Positions 1-11,648 of a stretch of DNA of 64,000 nt are shown here, piece after piece. The notes beneath the pieces were generated by a model, which was not told the origin of the DNA, made no database searches, and worked only from the letters and a program-made list of their open reading frames with translations. Location: assembly GCF_001949145.1 (NCBI RefSeq), contig NW_019091422.1, positions 581,670 to 645,669 on the forward strand. The letters run 5' to 3'. The DNA is from Acanthaster planci (lineage: Eukaryota; Echinodermata; Asteroidea; Valvatida; Acanthasteridae). The stretch's first letter is position 1; the number at the start of each line of letters is the position of its first letter. A program made the position numbers and the translations under genes.

Positions 1-180
1 TGTGCACATTCCGTCGAAAACTGGTTGCACGTTTGTGCACATTCAGTTGAAAACCTGTCGCACATTTATGCACATTCAGTTGAAACTAGTTGCAACATAC
101 CATTGGAAATTGGTTTTTCATTTATGCCCGTACAGTTAAAAACTAGCCTTGCATTTGCACACATTCAGTTCAAAATATGT
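1..180. repeat. Degenerate minisatellite, unit about 33-35 bp, GTGCACATTCAGTTGAAAAC family
   Basis: At least three close copies of GTGCACATTCAGTTGAAAAC (variants of the cattc-gttgaaa core) are spaced about 33-35 bp apart, followed by more decayed copies to about 175. It lies in the GCC2 intron that follows the last visible exon. The same unit recurs at 57080-57235. Confidence 0.75.
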
Positions 181-201
181 CGCCGTGAACAGGCCACAGA
201 C

Positions 202-3200
202 CTATCTCCTTCTGCATGGCTTCAATACGTTTCTGGAGTCTCTCAATTTCCGCTTGGTAGTCGGCGATGCAGTCATCTTTGTCCTGGATGGTCTGGTTGA
301 GGTTGGCGACAGTCTTCTCATAGTCGGCAATCTCCAGGTCCATCAGGTTGCTCTGGCTGGCTTCCTGTTGGGGAGGTGTAACAAGGACAGGAAGTTGGGA
401 CAAAAGTTTCTATGTAGTCCATAAACACGCTCTTGCTGTAGGCCTGTGCCTATCTTGTGCAGCAAACAACATCGATCCTTGTTCGTAATTGGGTGGACAG
501 AAAAAAAGCCTTGAACTATTTCAAACTATCATTTGAAACCCACAAAAGTACCGTCCAGAAAATGACCCCTCTCGAAGTTCCCAATCTACACTTGGACCCA
601 GGTTACGCCCTGGTTTAGACACACTGGAACTGCGACTTTCCTGGGTGAGTGAACGAGGCGAAGACTCACCTTGAGAGCGGCCTCCAGCTGTCTTGTAGTC
701 GTGTCAAAGTCCTCCTTTTGTTTTCCAGCATTGTGTTCAAACTCTTTGATCAACTCAAGGGCCTGTTGAGACAAAATAAAGGAAAATGCATTACTTCGAT
801 CACCTGAACAGGCAAAGTTGTTGAAATGCAAGTCGGACAGACATACAAACCAAATTGATTGAGTAAATATACATTTTTTTTTTCACAGGTAAAATTGCTT
901 GTTGACGGCACAACCGCTACGGTATTCTTTCAGTAAAGTAGACGACCATGCAAAGGTGCGCAGTCACGTCATCATCCACATAGGGCGTTGTACATGTACT
1001 TACCATGCACTTAGGGTTTTCTTAAAGAGGGAATGACGGGTCTTGGTCAACTATTATTTTACCCCCGAGTTTTTATCTTTCTTCCGATCAAGATTGACTA
1101 AATTCAGACGAATACACACAATTTGGTAGATTCAATTTCCACATCAAATTTGAATAAACTTGCAAAAATAAAGGGAAGGATAGCCCTACCTCGGCCAGTT
1201 CCTTCATCTTCTGTTCCTTCTCCTGCCTTTCCTTATTTCGTTCATCCTCTGTGGCCGATAGCTTGCCCTTCAGTTCCGACACGCTCCGTTCCAGCATGTG
1301 GATCTCCTTGACAGCATGGTCACATGACCTCGCCAGCTCCTCCTTGGCTACTTTGGTCTGTGCACACTCCGTCGACAGATTCTGAAGAAAAAAAATTTGA
1401 TATTTCTAGTTTCAATACCAAAGTACATCGGCTATGTGAAGTAAGTTTATCAACATGTCCACAAACTAACACTTCAGGTTTTTTTTGTCCAGGATATGCC
1501 TTTTCAAAAATACATTTTTGAAAAATATATCAATTCCAGTGTTCTAGCTATGACCATTTTAGTGCCTGGTAAATTTTTGGATTACCAAGCGTAGCGAGCC
1601 CAGTGAGCGGAGCTCTCGCAGCCCATAGTTGGGTTTTTAGGGGAATCCCAAAAGGGACTTCTCCCACGTCATCGTGAAGGCACGTTTACAATAATGTTTT
1701 TGCAATCAGTGGCTGATTTGATAAGAAGAAAATGAGAAATATTGTTCTAAGGTCTTTCCTTACTTGTTTAAAATGACAAAATAGTGCAAAACTCTGACTT
1801 TGTAGGCTTGAAATATGATCCAATTGGTACATTTTCAACAATATTTCAGTTAATTTTTTGGAAAATTCGTGCTGGGCGGCACAGCTAATTTGAACCCAAG
1901 AGCCAGGCAGAAATTTACCGTACCGGGTGGTGCCGCCTGGCGCCACCCACCATGGCTAGAACACTGATCTTTTCCAATATATTCCAAAAGAGAAAATAAT
2001 TTACCCTCAAATCTTCAGAAGTTTCGTTCAGCTTCTTCTGCAGTTCACGACACCTAGAAGAGTCAGCAAACAGGCACGTCAAAATTTGTCACAAAATTAT
2101 AAGCTTCGCACTGACACAAACACAAAAGTAAAGAAGAACTTTGAGAACTCCTTTACAGTCAGTGGCAAGAAAATTCAAAATCAACAACCCAAACCTTTGA
2201 ATTGCAGACTTCTGTTGCAACCACTAGTTTTATTGTGATTAATTTCACGTTTTCAACCGGTTTTCAGAACATATTGAAAACCCTCTGCCTAATATTCATA
2301 ACTGCATGCTCCCTAATTTTGAAATACCTCGGAATGATTTGGGCATTTTTAGCGTGTGCGCACTCACAATTCTTTCTCAGCATCCAGAGAATCTTGTAAC
2401 TTCTCATATTCCACATGTAAGCTCTGTAAAAAGAAAAAAAGATCAGATTGTTTGGTCTGGACCCGTTCCACTTTCCAAAGTGTATAAAGGTACACCAACC
2501 CCCCCCCCCAAAAAAAGAGTTCTGCACTGGATGTCAATGTTTGTCATACGTTTAAAAAGTGTACAGGGTGTTCCAGCATGTGTCTTGCACGCTCGTAAAA
2601 ACTGTTGGAAAATGGAAGACCCCTGGATATCAAGCCTCGTCTTAGAAGTAACAGTGAATGGGCTGAATAATCCTGTATTCTTCAAAATGCAACAAAACCA
2701 AATTTTGGATTATAAACGGTTTAGGAAGCAATCTTGGGCCATTCCGCGTCCTACCCTGTCGCGTAACTATTAAGGGGGGCATCGAGGGGGCCATAGGGGG
2801 ACACGCCCCTCTCCTAAGACCTGTCCTTCCAATGTGCCCTCCCTAGGACAAACTCTGTCTATAATCTGCCTTTATCAGTGTTTTGACTGTGACTGAACCC
2901 ACGGAGTGCCCCCCCCTCCAGACAACGGCGGCCCACCCCCAAGTGTCCCCCCTACCCTTTGCAAAAAGCAATCTCCGTTTACACCACTGGTCCTACCTGG
3001 TAGTTCTCGATGTGTTGCCTGCTACCGCTGAGCTGCTGGTTCAGGGATTCCAACTTCTTGGACAGCTGCTCTTTCTCCGCTGTTGCACGGCTCAGCTCCT
3101 CAGTCTGAGAACTCACCTACAATGAACGCACATACAATGACGAGATCAGAATTTCCAAACTGTGTGTTTATATGGATTTCAATCTGGGGTATTTCTTAAC

Positions 3201-6200
3201 CATGTTTTATGGCTCTTTAAGTATTTTTCAAGATGTATTTTTTTGTTTTTGCGTTGGGGAGATGTTAATTTAGATAACAGGTTTTTTAGTATTTTGCGCG
3301 AGTCGACATACATTTGGCTTCAAATACTTTTAAAGTCTTCCTTTTTGTGAAAGAAAAATTTTTTGCACGTTTTTGAAATTTCCCATAGACAGTGGATATT
3401 CTTAGCAGATCGCCATCCTTAGGAGGAACCATTTATTTTGGGGACAGACACAAGCAAACTCAAACGCAACCTGCCCTTTCGGTCAAAGCACTGCTGTGTT
3501 GGGATGGATTTCTCCAACTACCTGTTTCTTTGCCTGTTCCAGATCCTTCTTCACTTTCATCACCAGAGATCTCAACTTCTGTGCTTTCTCCTCACTGTCT
3601 TTGAGCTGTTTCCCCTTGGCGTCTGCAAAAAAAAAAAAGACACCTTCTGCCATGCACAAATCAAAAAAACGACACCTGCCGGCTATAATGGTCTCCTCGG
3701 GCAAAGACGAAACAGAACTTCACGTTTGTCTTTCTTCACTTTCAACAGGGATCTCAACTTCCGCACTTGCTCTTCGCTCATGCTGTGAGTGCATCTTCTT
3801 TTACAAAGAATTATTCCGAAAACTCAAACACGGGGGAGACGACGGTATAAAACACTTATTTCAATAGAAATCATCCTCTTGCTTACATACATATGCATGA
3901 CTGACTGTAACATCTACAAATTATGTTGAAGTCCAAAATGTTTTCCAGCAAATGTTATTTAAGGTCAAATGTTTGAAGTTGTAGCGTTATGTAATGTGTC
4001 CATTTTCTCACCTAACTGTTGCTGCAGTGAGCCACCTGCTGGAGAGGCACCTTGGTGAGTTTCTCTTTCTCTTGGACTGTCCTGAGAATTTAGAACATAA
4101 AAGAAAAACAGATTCAACAGAAAGGGTTCTTAGATTGGTACTTTCAACAGACTAAGGAGGTTCTTGAAGTCTCCCTTGGCAGTTCTGCTCCACGGGCAGG
4201 TCAACGACATCTGTTCTGTTCTTCACTCTGTGAAAACTTAACCGGGGTTCCATTTTATAACACAATGCCCAACTTCCAATAAATTATCATGGTGCTGAAA
4301 ACAACGAAGACAGATCATAAAATGTTAAATTTCCTGCCAAGTTTAAATTCCATTACCACAGATTTCCAGAGGGAATTGAGTAATTTTTAAATTTGTGCTC
4401 AGATCCTTAGGAATCGCCAATTTTTAAATAGGGTTTCTAAATTAACCACTGTCCCTCACCTCTCTTGCTCTGGATGTGCTCTCTGAGATGGTTTCTTTTA
4501 TTCCCGCCTCCTTTAGTTTCTCGTTCTCTGCCAAAGCCTTCTCCAAGTCCATCTTCAGGTGGCTGACTTCCACTGCCTTCTGGTCAACCTCCACCTGGAC
4601 CTCCTGCAACTTGCTGATCAGCTTCTGCCTGGACGCTTCTGTCTCCTGAAGCCTCTCAGTCAATCCCTGCTGGCCCTCGGTGCTGGCGCTCTGCTCAGCC
4701 AGTGCAGCCTGCAGGTCGGTGAAGAGGGACGTCCTCTCCGCTTCCAAGTCCTTCAAGGCCGACTCCAACCCCCGCTTTGTCTCCTCCAGCCTCTCGCAGT
4801 CTTCCCTCGCTGTTCTCGCCTCGCATTCCAAGTCGGCCTTTTCTGCACTCAGGGACTCGTTCCACTTGCTCAACTCTTCGATCTGGCTGGCTCTGCTTCC
4901 ATCAGATGATGCCAAGGCATCGACTGTTTCTGCCAGGCTGTTCTTCTCTTCTTGAAGGGCTTCCACCTGATCCTTCAGACGTTGGACTTTGGTCTGACTG
5001 GCTTTCTTCAGCTTCTCAAAGTTGGCTTTGAAAGCCACTTTGTCTGCCTCTAAAGATTTGATTTTAGCTTCAAGGTCTTGAATCCTAGATTCTGAAGCCT
5101 GCTGGGAATTGGACGCATCTCCTTGCTCTGGGGATTTCTCTTGAGATTCGGACTCGGTCTTTGAAATCAGGTCTTCCTTGACTTGTTGGGTAGCTGCCAG
5201 CTCGACTGAGATGCTGTCTAATTCTGACTGCTTAGCTTCCAGTTCAACCTTCATCTCTTCTCTGATTTGTTGAATCAGCGAATCTTTATGCTGAAGCTCC
5301 GAGGCCATCCTTGCGAGATCTTCTTCAGTTTTGTTTTGGTTAGCTTCTCCAGTTTCCAACTGCTCCTTGAGTTGTCCTAATTTGTTGTTATGTTCACATT
5401 CCTTGGCCTTCAACTCTTCCTGAAGTTCTTCGTTTTCAAGTTTCACTTTTTCTAGGGCTTCCTCAAGATGGTATAGTGAGGCTTCTGTCTTTCGCAAGCT
5501 TTCCAGTTGTTCATAAGCTTTAAGTTTTTCCCTTTCAAGATCTTGAATGGTAGCTGATTTCTCTTCCATTAGAAGTTTGAAGCTTGCCTCCTGTTCCTGC
5601 AGTTGCATGGTCAACTTGCTTTTTTCAGTGTCGAGATTTTGTAGTGAAAGCTTGAGAGCACTGTCAGATGATTTAGTGGTCTTTCTCAAAGTTTCAAGCT
5701 GCTCTAGAATTTCACACTTCTCTGCTTCCAGTCTCTCGAGATCCTTTTGGAACTGCTCCCGAAGTTCCTCCTGTTCTCTTAAAGAACCCGTCTCTTGTCC
5801 AGTTTTCAAGGCTTTCAGTTGTGTTTCAGCATGTGTGCATTGATTCAAAGCTTCCAGGTGAGCCTCCCTGATGGCCATCAGCTCAGTTTGAAGTTCATCG
5901 TGAGTCTGTTGCATGGCTTCCAACTCTCCTTTCAGATGTGCCACTTTGTTTCCGGCTTCTGATTTCGATTCCAGTTCCTCCAGGGTGGCCTTCAGGCTCT
6001 CCTGAGCTGTGACCAGGTCCTTGTTTAACCTTAGGACCTCCAAATCCAAAGAGAGCTTGGCATCCACTAATGTGTCTCGTTCAGAGCGGACGCTCTGAAG
6101 CTGTTCCTGAAGTTCTTCAGCAGAGCTCGTCTGGTCATGTTTGACCGCCTCCAGCTCGTCTCTTGCTCTGTCTCTTTCTCTTTCAACTACCTCTAATGCT

Positions 6201-9200
6201 TTCTTGTTGTTCTCAGCTGCTACAATAAGCCGTTGGTTTAATGCCTTGGCTTCTTGTTCAGCCTCCGTGAGTTTTTCCTGCATTTTCTGTTCTACATCTT
6301 TGCTCCTCTGCATCTGCTTCAAGATTTCTCCCTCCACTTCTTCCACCTTTATGGCAAGCTGGTCCCTCTCTTTCTTCGAAGTAGCCACATCATTCAGCAG
6401 CGACACATTTTCTGATTCCTTGTCAGTTATTTTGACAGCTAACTGACTCTTCTCTTCCGCCAGATGCCCTATACGTTTGTCAAGTTCTTTACTGCCCTCG
6501 AGAAGTTTCTTGTTCTCAGCCAGGGCTTCGTTAAGATGACCCTTTATCTTCTCTTGATTTTCAGTCGCAACCCCAGCACTCCTCTTCTTCTCTTCCAAAT
6601 CTTCCACGGCTTCGTCCTTCTCTCGTCTCAAGCTCTCTAATTCCAATCTTAGATCTTTGAGCTGTGCCTCATAATTTTCAGCTTGATCTTTGAAAGCCTG
6701 GCTTTCCTGGACTACTCTACCCTTCTCACTGGTCAAGTGATCCACTTGGATTTTCAGCTCGCCGTTAGAATCTTCAGACTCCTGCAGTTTGTGTCTCAGA
6801 CTCTCCAGCTCCTCCTTGAGATCGGTCAGCATGGCCTCGACGCTGTCCCTGTCCTGATTAGATAAGCTAAGATTTTCATTTGCTGACTTTAGCTCAGATC
6901 TCAGCTTTCCAATTTCAGATTTGAGCTCCTCTATCCCTTTGTTAGATTCCTCCTTCTCGGCGACGGCTGCCTTTAATGTCTCCTCCATTTTCAATAACTG
7001 GTTGTCCACCTCACTCTGTCTCTTTGCAGCATCGCCCACATCTATTTCATTTCGTGCAAGTTCCTCTTTAAGCTTAGCCACCTCATTTGCCAGATTGTCT
7101 CGGTCTTTCTGAGTCTCGAGTCTTTCTCTATTGGCCGAATCAATCTCCTCTCTCAGGATTCTTTTGGCTTCCTCATTGGTGGAGATAAGACTGTCTTTGG
7201 AGGCCAGGATCTCCTCCTGAAGGCATTGCAACCTCTGGATCTCCTCTTCCAGAGCCCTCCTGGCCTGTGCCGCTTCCACCGTCCTGTCCGCCTCCTGCTT
7301 CTCCGAGACACTGATCTCTTCGTTGGCAGCTTCCAGTTTGGACTTGAGCTCCTGAATCTCTGTAGCAGAGCCTTCCTGGGACCTCTGCAGTGCTCCCAGC
7401 TGGGCAGCCAGCTCGTCTCTCTCTGATGTGATCTCGGCAAGGGCACTCTGGAGCTGACTGGCATCACTGGCTGTCTCCCGCTGCTGCTGTTTGAAAGCCT
7501 GCAGAGAATCCATCACCTGATCCCTTGCAGCAGTTAACACTTTGATCTGTTCTTGCAAAGCCTTCAAGAAAACAGAAATTTTACATAAAAAAGGGCAACC
7601 CTGAATAAATCAATTAGAAACGACTTCATCCAAAGTCAGAATTTTTCGAACTGGTATTTGTTTTCTGATGAATTCAACAAAACAAGGGTTCTTAAACATG
7701 GTGCAACATACATGTACATCTTCCTTAAAATAAGATTCACAATAATGTATGCCTCAAAGGAAAAATCAAACGCAATAGCTTCAGCGACAAAAGGCGAGCA
7801 GTTTAAATCAAATTCATCCAGGAAAAACCATACAGTCCTTTTAACAAGTGTGAGACACTGACCTCGTTTTCATTTCCCAGAGTGCTTTGCTCTTCCTGCA
7901 GACACTGAAACGTGGATGCCATTGTCTCTTGCTTCATCTGCATGCATTCCAGCTGCTCTGACAGCTCCTAGAAATTATTCCAGAAAATAACGGTCAGAAT
8001 AAAACTTCTGTATATAATGTTTGCCGGAATCTCCTAACGGCCACAGCTGTCATCAGGAAGAACGATTTGTGATGAAAATTTAAAGACGTAATGTTGTGCC
8101 AAATGGGTTTTACCTTGTTTTTGGAGGAGGCCTTGCTTAAATCTTCCTTCAGATGGGCAACTTCTTTTAATAAATCCCCCTTCTCTGTTGTAACTTTGTT
8201 CAGAGCGTCCTCAAGATTCTGTGGACGACAAATTTTCATTGTGTGAAAACTATTTGAAAGTTCAATGGAAGAGAAAGAGATACATGTAGAAGGCCAATGG
8301 GTTTGCCAAGAGGGTGTGGTTTCTGGATATGGCAAAGGCGTGGTGTGCCATTCTACCGCACTGGATCCATCAGCAAACTCCTACTTTGGCTACAGGAAGC
8401 CACCAAGCCTCCTTTAGAGTCATTACCAAAGATGATCACACGGATATCTGATCTGGGAGTGATTGTAAGGTGTGATCATTTCGAGTGTCTGTTAGGCGTG
8501 GTTAAGTGTGGCTTTAAAACCACAGGTTTAACAGCAAGGAGTTTCTGGGTGTGGTCCAAGGGTGTGGTTCCAGGGCGTGGCTAGCTGCAGGCACGGGTTA
8601 CCTTGTGAGTCTCGGCGGTCTGCTCCTGCTGTTGCTGTACAGTGTTGTAAGCTCTCAACATTCCCTCCCGTTCCTCCTTCATCTCGGCCAGCTCAGCCTC
8701 GGCCATCTTGAGTCTTGCCTCCAGCTCCTCCGTTGCATGGGCAGCGCCGCGCTTCTCGCCAGGCTCCACCTTCTCCTTGGCCTCCTTTGTGAGTTCTGGA
8801 GATAACAGAATAGTGCCCTCAATCGTGTCAAATAAGGATGTGCCACGGTCAAGAAGTATCCGTAAGATTGAAACTCAGGCATTGTTAGCATAGTCACTTT
8901 CTACTCAGCGCTAGGTCAAAGAGCTTCAGAAAAATTGTTTGGAAATTCTCCAAAAATCAAGACATAATTTGTTACATTTTGTTTAATCTTATGAGGATAA
9001 GAAGTTTATTTAGTTTGCAAATTATGAAATATCATTTTCTGAATTTCCTTTTAAGTAGTAATTACAACTTTTTTGGCACATTTGGCATTTAATTGGACTT
9101 GTTGAAAATACAAGTTAAAAACCAAAGAACACCTGTGTGCCATTGAGTTTTGCAAATGGAATTTTCAACAGGATTCAAAGTTGTTCATGCTTACTATCAC

Positions 9201-11436
9201 ACTGTGCCTTAAGTTTCTGCATCTGCATGGCTTGCTTCTTCACATATTTGATCAGATCTTCCCGTGCCAAGGTATCCAGCTTTATTGGGAGAGATAAAAA
9301 CAGTTACAATGACTTTTTTGACACTTAAACTTCAAGTATTCTTTGCTGATCTATAAAAATCACTTACAAACTAGATCAAAACTTTTACCAACTACTAAAT
9401 TTTCACTACACATGGAGACAGCTGGATAACAAAATAGCCCTTCCTTTTCTTGTGGCAAAATAAAAATTATCAAGTGAGCCTAGAATGTTTATGACGTTAT
9501 AGTCACCAGGTCACGTAATTTCGCCACCTACTGTCAAGTCTGATCGGTTTTCACAGTAAGTGGCGAAATAAAGGACGTGGCAGCTGTACCATCGTGGGCG
9601 TTACAGCTCTGTTCATTTAAAAAATCCAGTCTTTTTTTTCCTGCTTAACTCACAGCGAATCCTCTTTCTCCATAAATTCCAAAGTGGCGAACAGGAATGA
9701 ACTCTGGCTCTGAATTTAAGCCAAAAGGCCAAACAGAGAGAGTATATGACCAATTCCTAAACAACACCACACACCATCTGCCACCGCTCAATACTTTTTA
9801 ATCAATTGTGCAGGAACACATGTTCCCTGCCTGGCTCAAAAATCCATCTGAAATTAAAAATTAACAGATACGCCATAAAACTTGCTGCTGAATCTGTTTG
9901 TGACTTGCAAATGAGCTTAAACAGTTTACGATCAATATTTAAAGGTTGGGTAAATAGGACATGTGAACAGGAATATTTTCGTACTACATATACGTGTTCT
10001 TTTTCAGAGCCAAACACACGGTAAGTTCTACAGGTGTCAACAGCCGACTTTGTTTTTTTTAAATATGATAATTCCTTTTAAGGGAAAGAGAAAATATGAA
10101 TATTAGGTTGACTTTCCTTTGCATGAAACATTTATTGGGAAGGGACTTTTTGATTTCAAACCAGAAAACAGTCCAAAAATTACATTTAAATAATTTTTAT
10201 CACTCATGCACACAACCACACATTCCTACTTGTTCTACATACAAAGTGTGGACATTCCTTTTGTTCTCCTGTGGTTAAGAAAATATGAGGAAAATGCTCC
10301 TGTTTCTCCAACTAGGATAACTCCTTCGAGCTGGATTTCTGATTATGATTTCCGGGACTGTTCCTCTTCATTTTGCTACAAATAACCTTGACCCCAAAAT
10401 GCCTCTAAAACTGTTTTTCAGAGAGGGGAAAACATTGTGTGGACGTGTGCGAGTCCACACAATGCCATCATACCCTACATTCTGTGGACTTTTGTGCGGA
10501 GGTCCACACTATTTATGCCATGCCTGCACACCCTGTTGAGTTGTGCATCGCTGCGTCCCATCACTGAATATTCGGGTACAAATCCTGTTCCACTCAATTC
10601 CTTCGCCAATATTTCAGAATAACTCCAATGGGCCTAGTCAGTTTCCATTGGCTGTGTTCTTGAGGGGAGAATTTCCCACACAAATGATGCGTGCGTTTGA
10701 GCGAACATGAAAGGACTGTGGCCAAGGTGACAAACAGCACTTGGTGAAATGAACTGGGCGGCGAACGTAAACATGCTTCCAAGCAATTATGCAAAGCCAA
10801 TGAACCGCTGCAACACATAATGCAAGAGCGAGGCAACAACTGTTCTGCCTTAACTGCCCTCCAGAAAGCTTGTTCCTGGTGGCTTCACTAATAGCCGTTT
10901 CCATTTTATACGCACACACACAGGTTGCACTGCAATTGACAGACGTGAAAGCACTAGACTCTAAACATTACGAGCTCTGATTGATTCAGCGCAGATTTAT
11001 AAGCATGGTGGGCAGGGGTAACAGGTTGATATTCTCAGCTCAAACCACAAATATTTAAATAACCTTATCTCTTCAAAAGATCCATCAAATTTGCTTTTAA
11101 GACAGAATTTGAAATCATGTCATTGTTATACTTTTACATCACATTTTTCATGTTTTAAAACACTTTTTACATTGCAACAGCATAATCACTTCACACATTT
11201 ACAAACTTTTTGTACTAACTCAAAATTGCCTAACTCACTGCTGCCTAAATATTGGTGTTTAATTGCCTTTCAGGAAAGAATTCTCAAGATTTCTCAAAGC
11301 CGTTTCTTACCTTGCCTGATTTACTAGGAGTGCCCTTGGCCTCTCCCCCCTCCCCTGTGGGCGGGGCTTGGTCGGGCGTGGCCATTTTGTCCAGGTTCTT
11401 GGGTGTTGGCGTTAGACCAAACCCTCCGTTCTGTCC
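202..11436 (-). CDS. GCC2: GCC2 (GRIP and coiled-coil domain protein 2, GCC185), 3'-truncated by the window edge
   Basis: A golgin of the trans-Golgi network; in the known family it tethers endosome-derived vesicles and binds small GTPases through a C-terminal GRIP domain. Model: complement(join(202..364, 670..762, 1190..1381, 2005..2053, 2368..2423, 2997..3116, 3522..3622, 4012..4081, 4460..7561, 7863..7967, 8114..8218, 8602..8795, 9195..9279, 11311..11436)); all joins keep frame. About 1503 residues are visible from the ATG at 11385. That ATG is chosen because it gives a short Pro/Gly/Thr-rich leader like the human protein; the exon stays open upstream to a good acceptor, so an earlier start or a 5' UTR exon is possible. 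Diagnostic motifs are LDTLAREDLIKYVKKQ near the N terminus and LMDLEIADYEKTVANLNQ in the last visible exon, both close to human GCC2. The rest is heptad-rich coiled coil. The GRIP domain lies left of position 202. Confidence 0.9.
1537..1966. mobile_element. hAT-like non-autonomous element (MITE) in a GCC2 intron
   Basis: The left end CAGTGTTCTAGCTATG and the right end CATGGCTAGAACACTG are near-perfect inverted termini of about 16 bp. The 8-bp flanks, atcaattc on the left and atcttttc on the right, match at 6 of 8 positions, as expected for an old hAT target duplication. No transposase ORF is present in the 430 bp. It is located between the exons at 1190-1381 and 2005-2053. Confidence 0.7.
4460..7561 (-). 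other. GCC2: Giant coiled-coil exon of GCC2
   Basis: A single exon of 3102 nt, phase 0 at both ends (acceptor ttcttgaag, donor GAG|gtgagg), encodes 1034 residues of uninterrupted E/K/L/Q-rich heptads with almost no Pro. It makes up about two thirds of the visible protein. The antisense and alternate-frame ORFs over this exon are shadows of it. Confidence 0.93.
9280..11310. other. GCC2 first coding intron (2.0 kb); no other gene seen
   Basis: AT-rich unique-looking sequence between the first and second coding exons of GCC2. I see no ORF with protein-like composition, no RNA gene and no clear repeat. Position 10690-10900 is slightly richer in CG but without a recognisable element. Confidence 0.6.
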
Positions 11437-11526
11437 CTGCAAGATGAGAGATTTTTAAAAAGGTAGCGGTGACTACATGTATGTACAGGAACCAGTCTAC
11501 GTCAGATCGTGTCTGATCGTGATCAA

Positions 11527-11648
11527 GGCCACTTTGTTTCACATGGATCTGGATCAGTGATCCCATCGCTGGTTCGCTCCATCCATTAGGTGGGTTTTGG
11601 TGGCGGATCACTGATCACAATCCAGATCCCATGTTAAACAAACAGGCC
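11527..11648. repeat. Fold-back (inverted-repeat) element, about 122 bp
   Basis: The left arm starts GGCCACTTTGTTTCACATGG and continues through GATCTGGATCAGTGATCC. The right arm reads the reverse complement with a few changes and ends AACAAACAGGCC. Arms are about 44 bp around a loop of roughly 30 bp. It has the structure of a decayed MITE; no clear target duplication is seen. Confidence 0.6.

Noticed and set aside
2306-2773. 155-codon plus-strand ORF
   Set aside because: Overlaps GCC2 exon 2368-2423 antisense and runs through a C-run; no protein-like features.
4559-7467. Many ORFs of 60-116 codons on both strands
   Set aside because: Shadows of the single 3.1-kb coiled-coil exon of GCC2.
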